Source: Paracoccaceae bacterium (GTDB taxonomy: Bacteria; Pseudomonadota; Alphaproteobacteria; Rhodobacterales; Rhodobacteraceae). From it: DNA of 64,000 nt. Positions 18,554 to 28,840 of the stretch are shown here, piece after piece. Numbering within the stretch: the first letter of the stretch is position 1; each line of letters starts with the position of its first letter. The DNA lies in the NCBI GenBank assembly GCA_030750975.1, contig JASMHC010000015.1:186001-250000 (forward strand). The letters run 5' to 3'. Position numbers and translations under genes: made by a program. The notes beneath the pieces were generated by a model, which ran no database searches, was not told where the DNA came from, and saw nothing but the letters and a program-made list of their open reading frames with translations.

Positions 18554-19948
18554 ATGTCCGATACCAGCCTATTGCCATCCCGCGTGGGGCTTCGGGGAAA
18601 CTGGGTGCGGCTGCGCACCGTCACCGCCATCCGCTGGGCCGCCATTTTCGGACAGATCACCGCGCTGACCGTGGCGCAGAGGCTTTATCAGCTCGATCTG
18701 GAACTGGGGCTTTGTTACCTGATCGTCGGGCTTTCCGTGGTCGGCAATCTGGTGGCGGTTTTTGTCGTCCCTGAAAACAAACGCCTGACCGATGGCGAAA
18801 ACATGTTCGCCATCATGTTCGACCTGCTTCAGCTTTCTGCCCTGCTTTACCTGACCGGCGGGCTGAACAACCCGTTCTCATTGCTGCTTTTAGGGCCGGT
18901 AACGGTTTCCGCCGCCACGCTTTCGCTACGGTCCACGGTGATTATCGGCGCCACCGCCATCGCCGCGTCGTCGTTCCTGATGGAATTTCACTTTCCGCTG
19001 AAAACCCTGTCGGGTCTGATCCTGCGGGTGCCGGATGTGTTCATGCTGGGCACATGGGTGGCCATCGTGATCGGCGTTGTGTTCATCTCGGTCTATACCC
19101 GCCGGGTCATGGGCGAGATGAGCGCGATGTCCGAAGCGCTGCAAGCCACACAAATGGCCCTTGCGCGGGAACAGAAACTGACCGATCTGGGCGGCGTGGT
19201 TGCCGCCGCCGCGCACGAGCTGGGAACGCCTTTGGCGACGATCAAGCTGACCAGCGCCGAGCTGATCGAGGATCTCGAAGACCATCCGTCGATGCGCGAA
19301 GACGCCGAGCTGATCCGAGATCAGGCCGACCGCTGCCGCGATATTCTTCGCTCGATGGGCCGCGCCGGCAAGGATGACCTGCATCTGCGGCAGGCCCCGC
19401 TGACAACGCTGGTGCGCGATGCCGCCGAGCCGCATGGGGATCGTGGTATTGCGATCAATTTCGAGGAAGGCCCGATGAGCGGCGGCAACCCGCGCACCCC
19501 AAGCGTGCTGCGCCAGCCCGAGATCATTCACGGCTTGCGCAACCTTGTTCAGAACGCGGTGGATTTCGCGAACGAACAGATCTGGATCGAGGTCAACTGG
19601 TCCGAAGATCAGATTCTGATCCGCATCATTGATGACGGCAGGGGCTTTCCGGTCGATATTATCGGCCGGATCGGGGATCCGTTCGTCAGGCGGCGCAGCT
19701 CGGCCCGCAGCGTCAAGCAGCGGCCGGGATATGAAGGCATGGGGCTGGGCCTGTTCATCGCAAAAACCCTGCTGGAACGCTCGGGCGCAGAGCTGTTGTT
19801 TGCCAATGGCAGCGACGAAATGGCAGCGCCCAATCGGGACGCAAAAAGCGGGGCCATCGTTCAGGTCACTTGGCCACGCGAAAAGATCGACGCCCGCGCC
19901 GGACCGAACGCTTTGAAAACGGGCCTGAACCAGCCGATCGAATATTAA
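18554..19948 (+). CDS. regB: Redox sensor histidine kinase RegB/PrrB
   Basis: A 464-residue membrane histidine kinase with about six transmembrane helices. It has the quinone-site motif GGLNNPFSLLLLGPV, the phospho-acceptor His221 in AAAHELGTPLATIK, the redox box with Cys261 in QADRCRDIL, and HATPase N, G1 and G2 boxes (NLVQNAVDFA, DDGRGF, GMGLGLFIAKTLL). The 40-residue spacing between the His and the Cys equals that of R. capsulatus RegB (His225/Cys265), whose Cys senses redox state. The ATG at 18554 follows AGGAAA. It is divergent from senC-regA. Confidence 0.94.
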   Translation: MSDTSLLPSRVGLRGNWVRLRTVTAIRWAAIFGQITALTVAQRLYQLDLELGLCYLIVGLSVVGNLVAVFVVPENKRLTDGENMFAIMFDLLQLSALLYLTGGLNNPFSLLLLGPVTVSAATLSLRSTVIIGATAIAASSFLMEFHFPLKTLSGLILRVPDVFMLGTWVAIVIGVVFISVYTRRVMGEMSAMSEALQATQMALAREQKLTDLGGVVAAAAHELGTPLATIKLTSAELIEDLEDHPSMREDAELIRDQADRCRDILRSMGRAGKDDLHLRQAPLTTLVRDAAEPHGDRGIAINFEEGPMSGGNPRTPSVLRQPEIIHGLRNLVQNAVDFANEQIWIEVNWSEDQILIRIIDDGRGFPVDIIGRIGDPFVRRRSSARSVKQRPGYEGMGLGLFIAKTLLERSGAELLFANGSDEMAAPNRDAKSGAIVQVTWPREKIDARAGPNALKTGLNQPIEY

Positions 19949-20009
19949 GTGATTTACGGATTATTAACCACCCGGACACCAAACTCGTGCCCGACAAGAC
20001 GGCAGGGCA

Positions 20010-21566
20010 ATGGTATTTTCCGGTTTCTACATGTTTATTGCGCTTATGTCCGGCCTCGGGGCCGGGCTGGCCTTGTACCCAGTGCTTCTCCGGCTTGTCG
20101 CCAAACCCGCGCCGCAGCTGCACCCGCCGGATACCGGCGAAGTTGCGGCCCTTCTGAAAGACGGCGCCGTCTATGACATATCGCCGCCGCTGGCAGATGC
20201 GATCACACCTGCGGACGGGCATGTGATTGCCTGGCCCGACCTGCACAAACTGCTTTCGGCCCGCTTTCCTGCCCTGCCCGAAACCTACGCCGCCGCGCTG
20301 GACATGGCCGATCACATCTGCGACGCCGCAGATACGGACGACCCCGCGCGGCTTGAGCTTTTCAAACGCGGCAACCGTCTTCGACTGTCGCTGATCCAGC
20401 CACCCGATCCGGCCCATCTGCTGCGCCACCACCTGTTGCTTCAGCAAAACGGCGCCCTGTCGGCCCAGGCAGCGTCGTTCGCCCAGTCGCCGATGATCGT
20501 CTGGACACTTGACGAGGACGGGCGCGAGGTTTGGCATAACGCGGCCTACAAAACCTTTCGTGCGGATGTCCTTGGCATTTCAGGCTCTGAACCCGGCAAC
20601 ATCCTGTTCGAAGTTGACGAAGACCGGCTTTCCGAAGACGTGCCGAAACGGATTTCCGTCCGCGACAATTCTGAATTCGGCGAAGCGTGGTATGAAATCC
20701 ACATGCGCCGTTCCGGGCGCTATCGCAGCTTTTTCGCTGTCGACATCACCCCCGTTGTCAGCGCTGAACGCGCCCAGCGCGGCTATGTGCAGACGCTGAC
20801 GAAAACCTTCGCCCAGCTTGGCACGGGGCTGGCGATCTTCAACCGCGACCGGCAGCTTATTCTGTTCAATCCCGCCCTGATCGACCTGACGCGCATGTCG
20901 GCCGAATTTCTAAGCTCGCGCCCCTCACTGACCGCGTTTTTCGACTGGTTGCGGGACGCGCGCTTTATGCCCGAGCCGCGCGATATCAATGAATGGCGCG
21001 ACAAGCTGACGGCGCTGACGCAGGAAGCGACCGATGGCACATTCTCGGAATTATGGGGGTTGCCGAACGGGTTAAGCTATCGCGTATTCGGGCGTCCGCA
21101 GGCCGATGGCGCGATCTCGTTCCTGTTTGAGGATGTAACGGCCGAACTTTCCCTGACCCGCAATTTCGTCAAAGAGCTTGAGATCAACCATTCGCTGCTG
21201 AACACGCTGGATCAAGCCCTGGCCGTATTCACCCATGACGGCGATCTGCTGTTTGTCAACGATGCGTTCCGGACCATGTGGCAGGTGGATTACGACGATA
21301 ACGTCTCGCCCACCTCCGTGCGCAAGGCAGTGTCCGCGTGGTCCGCGCAATGCATGCCTTCGGACGGGTGGGCCACGATCCGCGCGGTGCTGGATGATCC
21401 GCAATATCCGCAAGCCCGCCACGGGACGATCCGCCGCAAATCGGGCGAGGTTTTGGCCTTCACCACCGGACGCCTGTCCAATGGCGCGGGCTTTGTCGGC
21501 TTCACAGCCGCAGCCGCAGCCGCCGCAGGTCAGGAAAACCCGCAACCCGTCGCCGAAACCCTCTAA
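20010..21566 (+). CDS. divL: DivL-like PAS-domain protein lacking a kinase domain
   Basis: A 518-residue protein with one N-terminal membrane segment (residues 3-30), a linker, and three PAS-type domains (about residues 160-250, 265-385 and 395-500). PAS motifs such as GLAIFNRDRQLILFNPAL and QALAVFTHDGDLLFVNDAF are clear. It then ends in an Ala-rich tail with no HisKA or HATPase domain. In alphaproteobacteria the gene before tsaE is usually divL. The Rhodobacter capsulatus DivL, which affects CtrA and gene-transfer-agent control, is likewise a PAS protein without the kinase end. The DivL name is therefore based on context and architecture. Confidence 0.68.
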   Translation: MVFSGFYMFIALMSGLGAGLALYPVLLRLVAKPAPQLHPPDTGEVAALLKDGAVYDISPPLADAITPADGHVIAWPDLHKLLSARFPALPETYAAALDMADHICDAADTDDPARLELFKRGNRLRLSLIQPPDPAHLLRHHLLLQQNGALSAQAASFAQSPMIVWTLDEDGREVWHNAAYKTFRADVLGISGSEPGNILFEVDEDRLSEDVPKRISVRDNSEFGEAWYEIHMRRSGRYRSFFAVDITPVVSAERAQRGYVQTLTKTFAQLGTGLAIFNRDRQLILFNPALIDLTRMSAEFLSSRPSLTAFFDWLRDARFMPEPRDINEWRDKLTALTQEATDGTFSELWGLPNGLSYRVFGRPQADGAISFLFEDVTAELSLTRNFVKELEINHSLLNTLDQALAVFTHDGDLLFVNDAFRTMWQVDYDDNVSPTSVRKAVSAWSAQCMPSDGWATIRAVLDDPQYPQARHGTIRRKSGEVLAFTTGRLSNGAGFVGFTAAAAAAAGQENPQPVAETL

Positions 21567-21598
21567 GCCGCTTGCGGCCCGGCCATGGGCAGGCCAAC

Positions 21599-22075
21599 AT
21601 GGGCCGCATGACGACCCTTCACCTGACCTCGTCCAGCCCCGAGGACACCGCCGATCTGGCCCGCACCATCGCCCCCCGTCTGAACCGGGGCGATTGCATC
21701 CTGCTGTCAGGCCATATCGGCGGCGGCAAAACACATTTCGCCCGTTCGCTGATCCAGTCACAGCTTGAACAGCCCGAGGATGTGCCTTCGCCCACCTTCA
21801 CGCTGGTCCAGACCTACCCCACCCCCCGGTTCGAGATCTGGCATTGTGATCTTTATCGCCTTTCCCACCCAGACGAGCTGTTCGAACTGGGGCTGACCGA
21901 CGCCTTCGAGAACGCGCTTTGCCTGATCGAATGGCCCGACCGCCTGGGCGATCTGGCCCCACCCACGGCGCTTTCGCTTGAATTTCAGGCCTCTGACACC
22001 GAGGGGCAGCGGCAGATCACCGCCCGTTACAGCGATCCGCGCTGGGATTTCCTGCGGGGGATCGCGCATGTTTGA
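21599..22075 (+). CDS. tsaE: tRNA threonylcarbamoyladenosine biosynthesis ATPase TsaE
   Basis: A small P-loop ATPase (158 residues) needed with TsaB and TsaD for t6A37 formation in tRNA. The Walker A motif is GHIGGGKTHFAR, SPTFTLVQTY is the switch I-like region, and IWHCDLYRL contains the conserved Asp. The Trp of the IEWPDRL motif is present. The start may be ATG 21599 (AGG upstream) or 21608 (MTTLHLTSS). Its end overlaps the addB start by 8 bp. Confidence 0.93.
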   Translation: MGRMTTLHLTSSSPEDTADLARTIAPRLNRGDCILLSGHIGGGKTHFARSLIQSQLEQPEDVPSPTFTLVQTYPTPRFEIWHCDLYRLSHPDELFELGLTDAFENALCLIEWPDRLGDLAPPTALSLEFQASDTEGQRQITARYSDPRWDFLRGIAHV

Positions 22076-24998
22076 CCCCTCAGACAGCCCGCGCTATTTC
22101 GGCGTTCCGGTTGGCGTCGATTTCCCCCGCGCCGTGGTCGATGGCCTGCGCGAAAGGCTGAAGGGCACCGCCCCCCACGCCATGGGCCGCGTCACGCTTT
22201 ACGTCAACACGCGGCGGATGCAGCGGCGTATTCGGTCGATCTATGATGCCGGTCCGGCGGGATTCGTGCCGAAAATCCGGTTGATCACCGATCTCTCCGA
22301 CACTCTTGACCTGTCGCATATCCCCAAACCCGTGCCCCCCCTGCGCCGGCGGCTTGAACTGGTGCGGTTGATCTCGGCCCTGCTGGATGCCGATCCCGAT
22401 CTTGCGCCGCGCTCTAGCCTGTTTGATCTGGCCGACAGCCTGATGAAACTGACCGAGGAAATGCAGGGCGAAGGCGTGCCGCCCGAGGCGATCCGAAATC
22501 TTGATGTCTCGGATCAGTCCGGCCATTGGGAGCGGGCGCTGAAATTCATCCATATCGTGCAGGGCTTTTTTCACGACCAGCACCAGGCACCGGACCGCGA
22601 AGCACGGCAGCGGCGGGTGATCGAAGAGATGGCCCGCCTCTGGTCGGCCAGCCCGCCTGACGATCCGGTGATCGTCGCCGGTTCAACCGGATCGCGCGGC
22701 GCAACGGCGCTGTTCATGAAAACGGTTGCCGCCTTACCGCAGGGGGGCGTGATCCTGCCCGGCTTTGATTTTGCCATGCCGGCAAACAGCTGGGACGATC
22801 TGACCGACGCCCTGACAGCCGAGGATCACCCGCAGTTTCGGTTTCGCAAGCTGATGGATGACGCCGGATTGCCAATGTCGGCGGTTCAGCCGTGGTCGGA
22901 CGCGCAACCGGCCTGCGATGCGCGGAACCGGCTGGTTTCGCTGGCTTTGCGGCCCGCGCCGGTGACGGATCAATGGCTGCGTGAAGGGCCGGATTTGGCG
23001 GGAATAGAGACGGCTTGCGCCCACCTGTCGCTTGTCGAAGCCCCCACCCCCCGCGCCGAGGCGCTGGCCATTGCCTTGCGGTTGCGCAAGGCGGCCCAGG
23101 ACGGCCAGACCGCCGCCCTGGTTACCCCCGACCGGCTTTTGACCCGGCGGGTCGAGGCGGCGTTGCAGCGTTGGAACATCCTGCCCGACGACAGCGCCGG
23201 CACCCCCTTGCAGCTGACCCCTCCGGGGCGGTTATTGCGGCATGTGCTGGGCCTGATCGGCGCTGAATTGACGGCCGAAGGGCTGTTGACGGTCCTGAAA
23301 CACCCGCTCACCCATGGTCACGCGCGGGGCCAGCACCAGCTTTGGACGCAAGAGCTTGAACTTGAGCTGCGCAAGAACGGCCCGCCCTTCCCGACGCGAA
23401 GCGCCTTACGCGCTTGGGCCGAAAAACAGCGGGTTGATGCAACGGATTGGCTGAACTGGATCTTCAACGCGATCGAGCCTCTGGCGGGCCTTGACCGCGC
23501 GGATTTCGGGGCGTTTCTTGAAACACATATCGCCGCGGCGGAAACGCTGGCGACCGGGCCGGATGCCGAAAAACAGTGTCTGTTATGGCAGAAAGACGCA
23601 GGTATCGAGGCGTTAAAGCATGTCACCGCCATGCGGAACGAAAGCGAATGCGGACTGACCCTGGACGTGGCCGATTATCGCAATCTCTTCGCGTCGATCC
23701 TGTCGCAGGGTCAGGTGCGCAACCCGGACACGCCGCATCCGAATATTCTGATCTGGGGCACGCTGGAAGCCCGTGTTCAGGGGGCTGATCTGCTGATCCT
23801 TGGCGGGCTGAACGAAGGCACATGGCCCGAGCGCCCCGACCCCGATCCTTGGATGAACCGCGCCATGCGGCTGAAAGCGGGTCTTTTGCTGCCCGAGCGG
23901 CGCATCGGTCTGTCGGCCCACGACTTCCAGCAAGCCATCGCCGCGCCCGAGGTCTGGCTGACCCGCGCCAAAAAGTCGGACGAGGCTGAAACCGTGCCGT
24001 CGCGCTGGGTGAACCGGCTGACCAACCTTCTGGGTGGGCTGGAGACGGGTAAACCAGCGTTGCAGGCCATGCGCGACCGAGGTGATTACTGGCTGGGGCT
24101 GGTCGAAGCGCTGGAGCAGCCCGTTGAGATTGCCAAAGCCAAACGTCCTTCGCCCCGCCCGCCGGTTGCCGCGCGTCCCAAGAGGCTGTCGATCACCGCG
24201 ATCAAACGGCTGATCCGCGATCCCTATGCCATCTATGCCCGCGACATTCTTGGATTACGCCCGCTGGATGCGCTGGTTCGATCGCCGGACGCGCCGCTGC
24301 GCGGCACTTTGGTGCATGAAATCATGGAGCAGTTCATCAAGGGCCGCAGCGACGAAACCCCTGAACAGGCGCGGGCGCGGCTTTTGGCAATAACCGAGAC
24401 TGTTCTTGCCCAAAACGCCCCATGGCCGACGGCGCGAAGCATCTGGAAATCCAAGGTCGAGCGGGTTGCCGATTGGTTTTTGGAACGCGAAATGGCGCGG
24501 TTGGGCAATATCCAGCGATCCTATGTTGAGGAAAAAGGTGCCCTGCATCTTACCAGCCCCGAATTCTGCCTGACCGCCAAAGCCGACCGGATTGACCGCG
24601 ATCAGGACGGGTTGCTGCGGATTTACGACTATAAAACCGGCAAGCCGCCATCGGAAAAACAGCAGCTTTTTTTCGACAAGCAATTATTGCTCGAAGCGGT
24701 CATGGCCCAGCGCGGCGCGTTCAAGAAAATCGCCGCCGCCGACGTGGCCGAGGCCACCTATATCGGGCTTGGCGCAACCCCGTCCGAGGTGTCTGCCCCA
24801 CTGAACCACAATGACGAAGGGCTTGAGGTGATGTGGACCAGATTTCTGGATCTGATCACCCGATACGAAGACCCTGAACAAGGCTATACCGCACGGCGCG
24901 CCATGTTCTCGGAAAAGGATTTCAGCGATTACGATCAACTGGCGCGGTTTGGCGAATGGGATATTTCGGACGATGCAAAGGCCGAGGATCTGACATGA
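22068..24998 (+). CDS. addB: Double-strand break repair protein AddB
   Basis: A 976-residue AddB subunit of the AddAB helicase-nuclease that processes DNA ends for RecA-dependent repair. The alphaproteobacterial form has an inactivated helicase fold over most of its length (NTRRMQRR, VAGSTGSRGAT, GTLEARVQGADLLILGGLNEGTWP) and a C-terminal PD-(D/E)xK nuclease whose core reads RIYDYKTGKPP, preceded by LRGTLVHEIMEQF. The ATG at 22068 (MFDPSDSPRYF) overlaps tsaE by 8 bp, and its stop overlaps addA in an ATGA, so expression of the pair is coupled. Confidence 0.94.
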   Translation: MFDPSDSPRYFGVPVGVDFPRAVVDGLRERLKGTAPHAMGRVTLYVNTRRMQRRIRSIYDAGPAGFVPKIRLITDLSDTLDLSHIPKPVPPLRRRLELVRLISALLDADPDLAPRSSLFDLADSLMKLTEEMQGEGVPPEAIRNLDVSDQSGHWERALKFIHIVQGFFHDQHQAPDREARQRRVIEEMARLWSASPPDDPVIVAGSTGSRGATALFMKTVAALPQGGVILPGFDFAMPANSWDDLTDALTAEDHPQFRFRKLMDDAGLPMSAVQPWSDAQPACDARNRLVSLALRPAPVTDQWLREGPDLAGIETACAHLSLVEAPTPRAEALAIALRLRKAAQDGQTAALVTPDRLLTRRVEAALQRWNILPDDSAGTPLQLTPPGRLLRHVLGLIGAELTAEGLLTVLKHPLTHGHARGQHQLWTQELELELRKNGPPFPTRSALRAWAEKQRVDATDWLNWIFNAIEPLAGLDRADFGAFLETHIAAAETLATGPDAEKQCLLWQKDAGIEALKHVTAMRNESECGLTLDVADYRNLFASILSQGQVRNPDTPHPNILIWGTLEARVQGADLLILGGLNEGTWPERPDPDPWMNRAMRLKAGLLLPERRIGLSAHDFQQAIAAPEVWLTRAKKSDEAETVPSRWVNRLTNLLGGLETGKPALQAMRDRGDYWLGLVEALEQPVEIAKAKRPSPRPPVAARPKRLSITAIKRLIRDPYAIYARDILGLRPLDALVRSPDAPLRGTLVHEIMEQFIKGRSDETPEQARARLLAITETVLAQNAPWPTARSIWKSKVERVADWFLEREMARLGNIQRSYVEEKGALHLTSPEFCLTAKADRIDRDQDGLLRIYDYKTGKPPSEKQQLFFDKQLLLEAVMAQRGAFKKIAAADVAEATYIGLGATPSEVSAPLNHNDEGLEVMWTRFLDLITRYEDPEQGYTARRAMFSEKDFSDYDQLARFGEWDISDDAKAEDLT

Positions 24999-27900
24999 AG
25001 CGCAACGACGCCACCGAAACCCAGATCCGCGCCGCGATCCCCGACCGTTCGACCTGGGTTGAGGCGAATGCAGGATCGGGCAAGACCCGCGTTTTGACCG
25101 ACCGGGTGGCGCGGTTGCTGCTGGAAGGTGTTCAGCCGCAGCATATTCTGTGCCTGACCTATACCAAGGCCGCCGCTTCTGAGATGCAGAACCGGCTGTT
25201 CCAGCGGCTTGGTGAATGGGCGATGATGAACAGCCGCGATCTTACGGATTCGCTGCAAGACCTTGGGGTCGAGCGGGTGATTGACGATCCGTTCCTTCGC
25301 CAGTCCCGCCGCCTGTTCGCGCAAGCGATCGAGGCGCCGGGCGGGCTGAAAATCCAGACGATCCACTCGTTCTGTTCGTCTTTGTTACGGCGGTTTCCCC
25401 GCGAAGCGCAGGTCAGCCCGCAATTCACCGAGATCGAAGGCCGCACCTCGGCCCTGCTTCGGCAAGAGGTGGTGGATCACATGGCCATGTCCGAGCACAA
25501 GCCTTTGGTAGACGGGCTGGCGCAACATTACACGGGCGAGGATTTTGAGGCGCTGACGGCGGAAATCCTGAAACACGCGGATCGGGTTGGCGAAAAAGAC
25601 AAGTCCGGGATTTGGGATGCCTTTGGGCTGAGGGCCGGGGAAACGCGCAAAACAGTCTCTGATAAGGTGTTTATGGGGGATGAAGGCGATATTCTGAACG
25701 CTTTGATCCCGTTGCTTTTGGCCTCGGGCACCAACGATCAAAAGGCGGGGCATGCGTTAAAGCGCGTGGCGACAGGCGATTTCGGGTCGCTTCCCATTTT
25801 GGAAAACGTCTTGTTATTTGGCGCCAAGGCCAAGGAACCGTTCTCGGCCAAGGTCGGCAAATTCCCCACCAAGGCCCTGTGCGCCGCAAACCCCGAACTG
25901 ATCGAGCGGCTTAACGGGCTGATGTTGCGGGTCGAGGATGCGCGCAACACCCGTCTGTCTTTGCTTGCCGCCGAAAAAACCTGTGCCCTGCATCGCTTTG
26001 CGAAGGTCTTTATCAGTCTCTATTCCAGCCGAAAACAGGCTTTGGGCTATCTTGATTTTGACGATCTGATCTTGCGGGCACGTGACCTGCTGACCGATCC
26101 GGCAGTGGCGCAATGGGTACTGTTCCGGCTGGATGGCGGCATTGATCATATCCTTGTGGACGAGGCGCAGGATACCAGCCCTGTCCAGTGGGCGGTGATT
26201 GAAAGGCTGGCGCAGGAATTCACCAGCGGCGAAGGGGCGCGGGCCGGTGTGACGCGCACGCTTTTCGTGGTGGGGGACAAAAAGCAGTCGATCTATTCCT
26301 TTCAGGGCGCTGATCCGGGGGCGTTTGACCGGATGCGGGACGAATTTGGCAAGCGGTTGCGGGCGGTAAACTCTGATCTTTATGACGTGCCGATGTCCTT
26401 TTCCTTCAGGTCGTCGCCTGCGGTTCTGAACATGGTTGATTACAGTTTTCAGGCAGGGCTTGAGGATGCCATTGGCCAAAGCTCAAACCATCGCGCGTTC
26501 AACAGCGATTTGCCCGGTCGCGTCGATCTTTGGCCGCGTGTGGCCTATGTCTCGGACGAGGACGACAAGAACTGGTCCGAACCGGTCGATCTGCCCGGTC
26601 AGAAAAACCACAAGGTGGTGCTGGCCCATCATGTGGCCGATGAAATCAAGCGCCTGACGCAAGAGGAAACACTTCCCGTAAAGGATAAGGACACCGGTGA
26701 AATCTATCGCCGCCAGGTAAGGCCGGGGGATATCATGGTGCTGGTGCGCGGCCGGACCGGCGGGCTTTTCCACCAGATCATTCAGGCCTGCAAATCCCGC
26801 GATTTGCCGATTGCCGGGGCGGACCGGCTGAAAGTCGGGGCCGAACTGGCGGTGCGCGATCTGGCGGCGCTTTTGTCGTTCCTCGCCCTGCAAGAGGATG
26901 ACCTTAGCCTTGCGACGGCGCTGAAATCTCCGCTGTTCGGATGGTCCGAGCAAGCGTTGTACACCCTGGCCCATGGCCGCAATGATCGCAGGCTTTGGCA
27001 GGTCTTGCGCGAGCGCGGTGATCAGCACCCAAAAACCATGGCTGTGCTGAATGATCTGCGCGACAAGGCCGATTTCCTGCGCCCTTACGAGCTGATCGAG
27101 CGGATTCTGACCCGCCATGACGGGCGGCTTAATCTGTTGGGTCGGCTGGGACAAGAGGCTGAGGATGGAATCAATGCCCTGCTGGCCCAGGCCCTGGCCT
27201 ATGAACAGGCCAGCACCCCCAGCCTGACCGGATTCCTTGTCTGGATGCAGGAAGATGCGCTTGAAATCAAACGCCAGATGGAAAGCGGAGGAGATCTGAT
27301 CAGGGTGATGACGGTGCATGGCTCAAAAGGGCTGGAAGCGCCGATTGTGATCCTGCCGCAAACCACACCGCCGCAAAACGATGTGAAGGACGAGATTTTC
27401 CCAACCGGCGATGGGTTGTTTTGGAAAACCAGATCCGAAGACATGCCCGAAATCATGCGGGCGGCGAAAGACGCCCTGCTTGAGAAGCGCGAGAACGAGC
27501 ATATGCGGCTTTTGTATGTGGCGATGACGCGGGCCGAGAAATGGCTGATCGTGGCGGGGGTCGAGCAGAAAAAAGGATCGGGCCGCGGATGGTATGATGT
27601 GGTCAGCACCGGTATGGAACATGCAGGCGGCGTGGCGCAGGACTTTCCGACCGGACAGGGGCTGCGCTATGCCGTCGGCGACTGGGCGGGCGGTGAGCTG
27701 CGTAGCGACGCGCAGGCAAAGCCCGCGTTACCTGAACTGCCGCCCTGGGCGGGGTATGATGCGCCCGAAATCAAGGCGGCGACAGAAACGCTCAGCCCAT
27801 CTGATCTGGGCGGCGCCAAGGCGCTGGCATCCGATCTGGGCATGGATGACGAGACGGCAAAGGCCTATGGCAGTGCGGTTCACGCCTTGCTTGAACATTT

Positions 27901-28336
27901 GCCGGCGCATCCCCGGACCCAATGGCCAGAGATCGCCGGGCGGCTGGTGGACGAAAGCTTCGCTAAGGCAGCCTTGCAAGAGGCAACGGCGGTGCTGCAC
28001 GCCCATCCCGATCTGTTCACGCCCGACACCCTGGCCGAAATCTCGCTTACGGCAGACCTGCCCTTCGGGCGCATTCACGGCACGATTGACCGTCTGATCG
28101 TCGCGGGCGACCGTGTCACCGCGATTGATTTCAAATCCAACCGCGCGGTGCCAATCCGTGCCGAGGACACGCCGCAGGGTCTTTTGCGGCAGATGGGGGC
28201 CTATGCCGCAGCCCTTGCGAAAATCTATCCAAGTTACGAAATTCACACGGAAATTTTGTGGACCGCAACCGGGGTCCGCATGCCCGTTCCCGATATGTTG
28301 ATTGACGAAGCGTTGCAAAGCCTTGATCCGCCTTGA
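24995..28336 (+). CDS. addA: Double-strand break repair helicase-nuclease AddA
   Basis: A 1113-residue UvrD-like helicase with a C-terminal nuclease, the motor subunit of AddAB. Helicase motif I is ANAGSGKTRVLTDR near residue 22; motif II is ILVDEAQDTSPVQW, motif III GDKKQSIYSFQGADP, and motif VI LLYVAMTRAEKWL. The nuclease core is VTAIDFKSNRAVP near the end. The length is normal. It starts inside the addB stop, and trxA follows after 63 bp, the gene order common in alphaproteobacteria. Confidence 0.95.
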   Translation: MKRNDATETQIRAAIPDRSTWVEANAGSGKTRVLTDRVARLLLEGVQPQHILCLTYTKAAASEMQNRLFQRLGEWAMMNSRDLTDSLQDLGVERVIDDPFLRQSRRLFAQAIEAPGGLKIQTIHSFCSSLLRRFPREAQVSPQFTEIEGRTSALLRQEVVDHMAMSEHKPLVDGLAQHYTGEDFEALTAEILKHADRVGEKDKSGIWDAFGLRAGETRKTVSDKVFMGDEGDILNALIPLLLASGTNDQKAGHALKRVATGDFGSLPILENVLLFGAKAKEPFSAKVGKFPTKALCAANPELIERLNGLMLRVEDARNTRLSLLAAEKTCALHRFAKVFISLYSSRKQALGYLDFDDLILRARDLLTDPAVAQWVLFRLDGGIDHILVDEAQDTSPVQWAVIERLAQEFTSGEGARAGVTRTLFVVGDKKQSIYSFQGADPGAFDRMRDEFGKRLRAVNSDLYDVPMSFSFRSSPAVLNMVDYSFQAGLEDAIGQSSNHRAFNSDLPGRVDLWPRVAYVSDEDDKNWSEPVDLPGQKNHKVVLAHHVADEIKRLTQEETLPVKDKDTGEIYRRQVRPGDIMVLVRGRTGGLFHQIIQACKSRDLPIAGADRLKVGAELAVRDLAALLSFLALQEDDLSLATALKSPLFGWSEQALYTLAHGRNDRRLWQVLRERGDQHPKTMAVLNDLRDKADFLRPYELIERILTRHDGRLNLLGRLGQEAEDGINALLAQALAYEQASTPSLTGFLVWMQEDALEIKRQMESGGDLIRVMTVHGSKGLEAPIVILPQTTPPQNDVKDEIFPTGDGLFWKTRSEDMPEIMRAAKDALLEKRENEHMRLLYVAMTRAEKWLIVAGVEQKKGSGRGWYDVVSTGMEHAGGVAQDFPTGQGLRYAVGDWAGGELRSDAQAKPALPELPPWAGYDAPEIKAATETLSPSDLGGAKALASDLGMDDETAKAYGSAVHALLEHLPAHPRTQWPEIAGRLVDESFAKAALQEATAVLHAHPDLFTPDTLAEISLTADLPFGRIHGTIDRLIVAGDRVTAIDFKSNRAVPIRAEDTPQGLLRQMGAYAAALAKIYPSYEIHTEILWTATGVRMPVPDMLIDEALQSLDPP

Positions 28337-28399
28337 CGCTGGCACCCGCCGTCCATAGGTTCCTTGCGAAATATTTGACCCACTCGCAGGAGATACCCT

Positions 28400-28720
28400 A
28401 TGGCAACCGTCGCTGTCACCGACGCCACCTTTGACGAAGAAGTCCGCAATTCAGATATCCCCGTCGTGGTGGATTTCTGGGCCGAATGGTGCGGACCCTG
28501 CAAAATGATCGGTCCCGCTTTGGAAGAACTGTCATCCGAGATGGCGGGCAAGGTGAAAATCGCCAAAGTGAATGTCGACAACGATCAGCAAGCCGCGGCC
28601 CAGCTTGGCGTGCGCGGCATTCCGGCGCTGTTTATCTTCAAGGACGGCCAGCCGGTTTCAAACCGCGCGGGCGCAGCCCCGAAAGCCGCGCTGCAAAGCT
28701 GGATCGAAGAATCGATCTAA
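28400..28720 (+). CDS. trxA: Thioredoxin
   Basis: A 106-residue single-domain thioredoxin with the redox pair Cys31/Cys34 in AEWCGPCK, the buried Asp in VVDFWAEW and the cis-proline in RGIPALFIF. It reduces cytosolic disulfides with electrons from thioredoxin reductase. An AGGAGAT ribosome-binding site precedes the ATG. An intrinsic terminator follows, marking the end of the tsaE-addBA-trxA group. Confidence 0.96.
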   Translation: MATVAVTDATFDEEVRNSDIPVVVDFWAEWCGPCKMIGPALEELSSEMAGKVKIAKVNVDNDQQAAAQLGVRGIPALFIFKDGQPVSNRAGAAPKAALQSWIEESI

Positions 28721-28744
28721 GCCGCATGTTCAAGTTAAGCGATC

Positions 28745-28769
28745 AAGGCGTCCTTGCGGGCGCCTTTTT
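28745..28769 (+). terminator. Intrinsic terminator after trxA
   Basis: AAGGCGTCC and GGGCGCCTT arms (one G-U pair) enclose a TTGC loop and run into TTTTT. It separates trxA from hslV. Confidence 0.85.
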
Positions 28770-28840
28770 CGTTTGACCTTCCGCCTTGTACCGGCCTTTA
28801 CCGCGCTCCATATTGGGGTGGAACAGAATACGAGGCAGAT

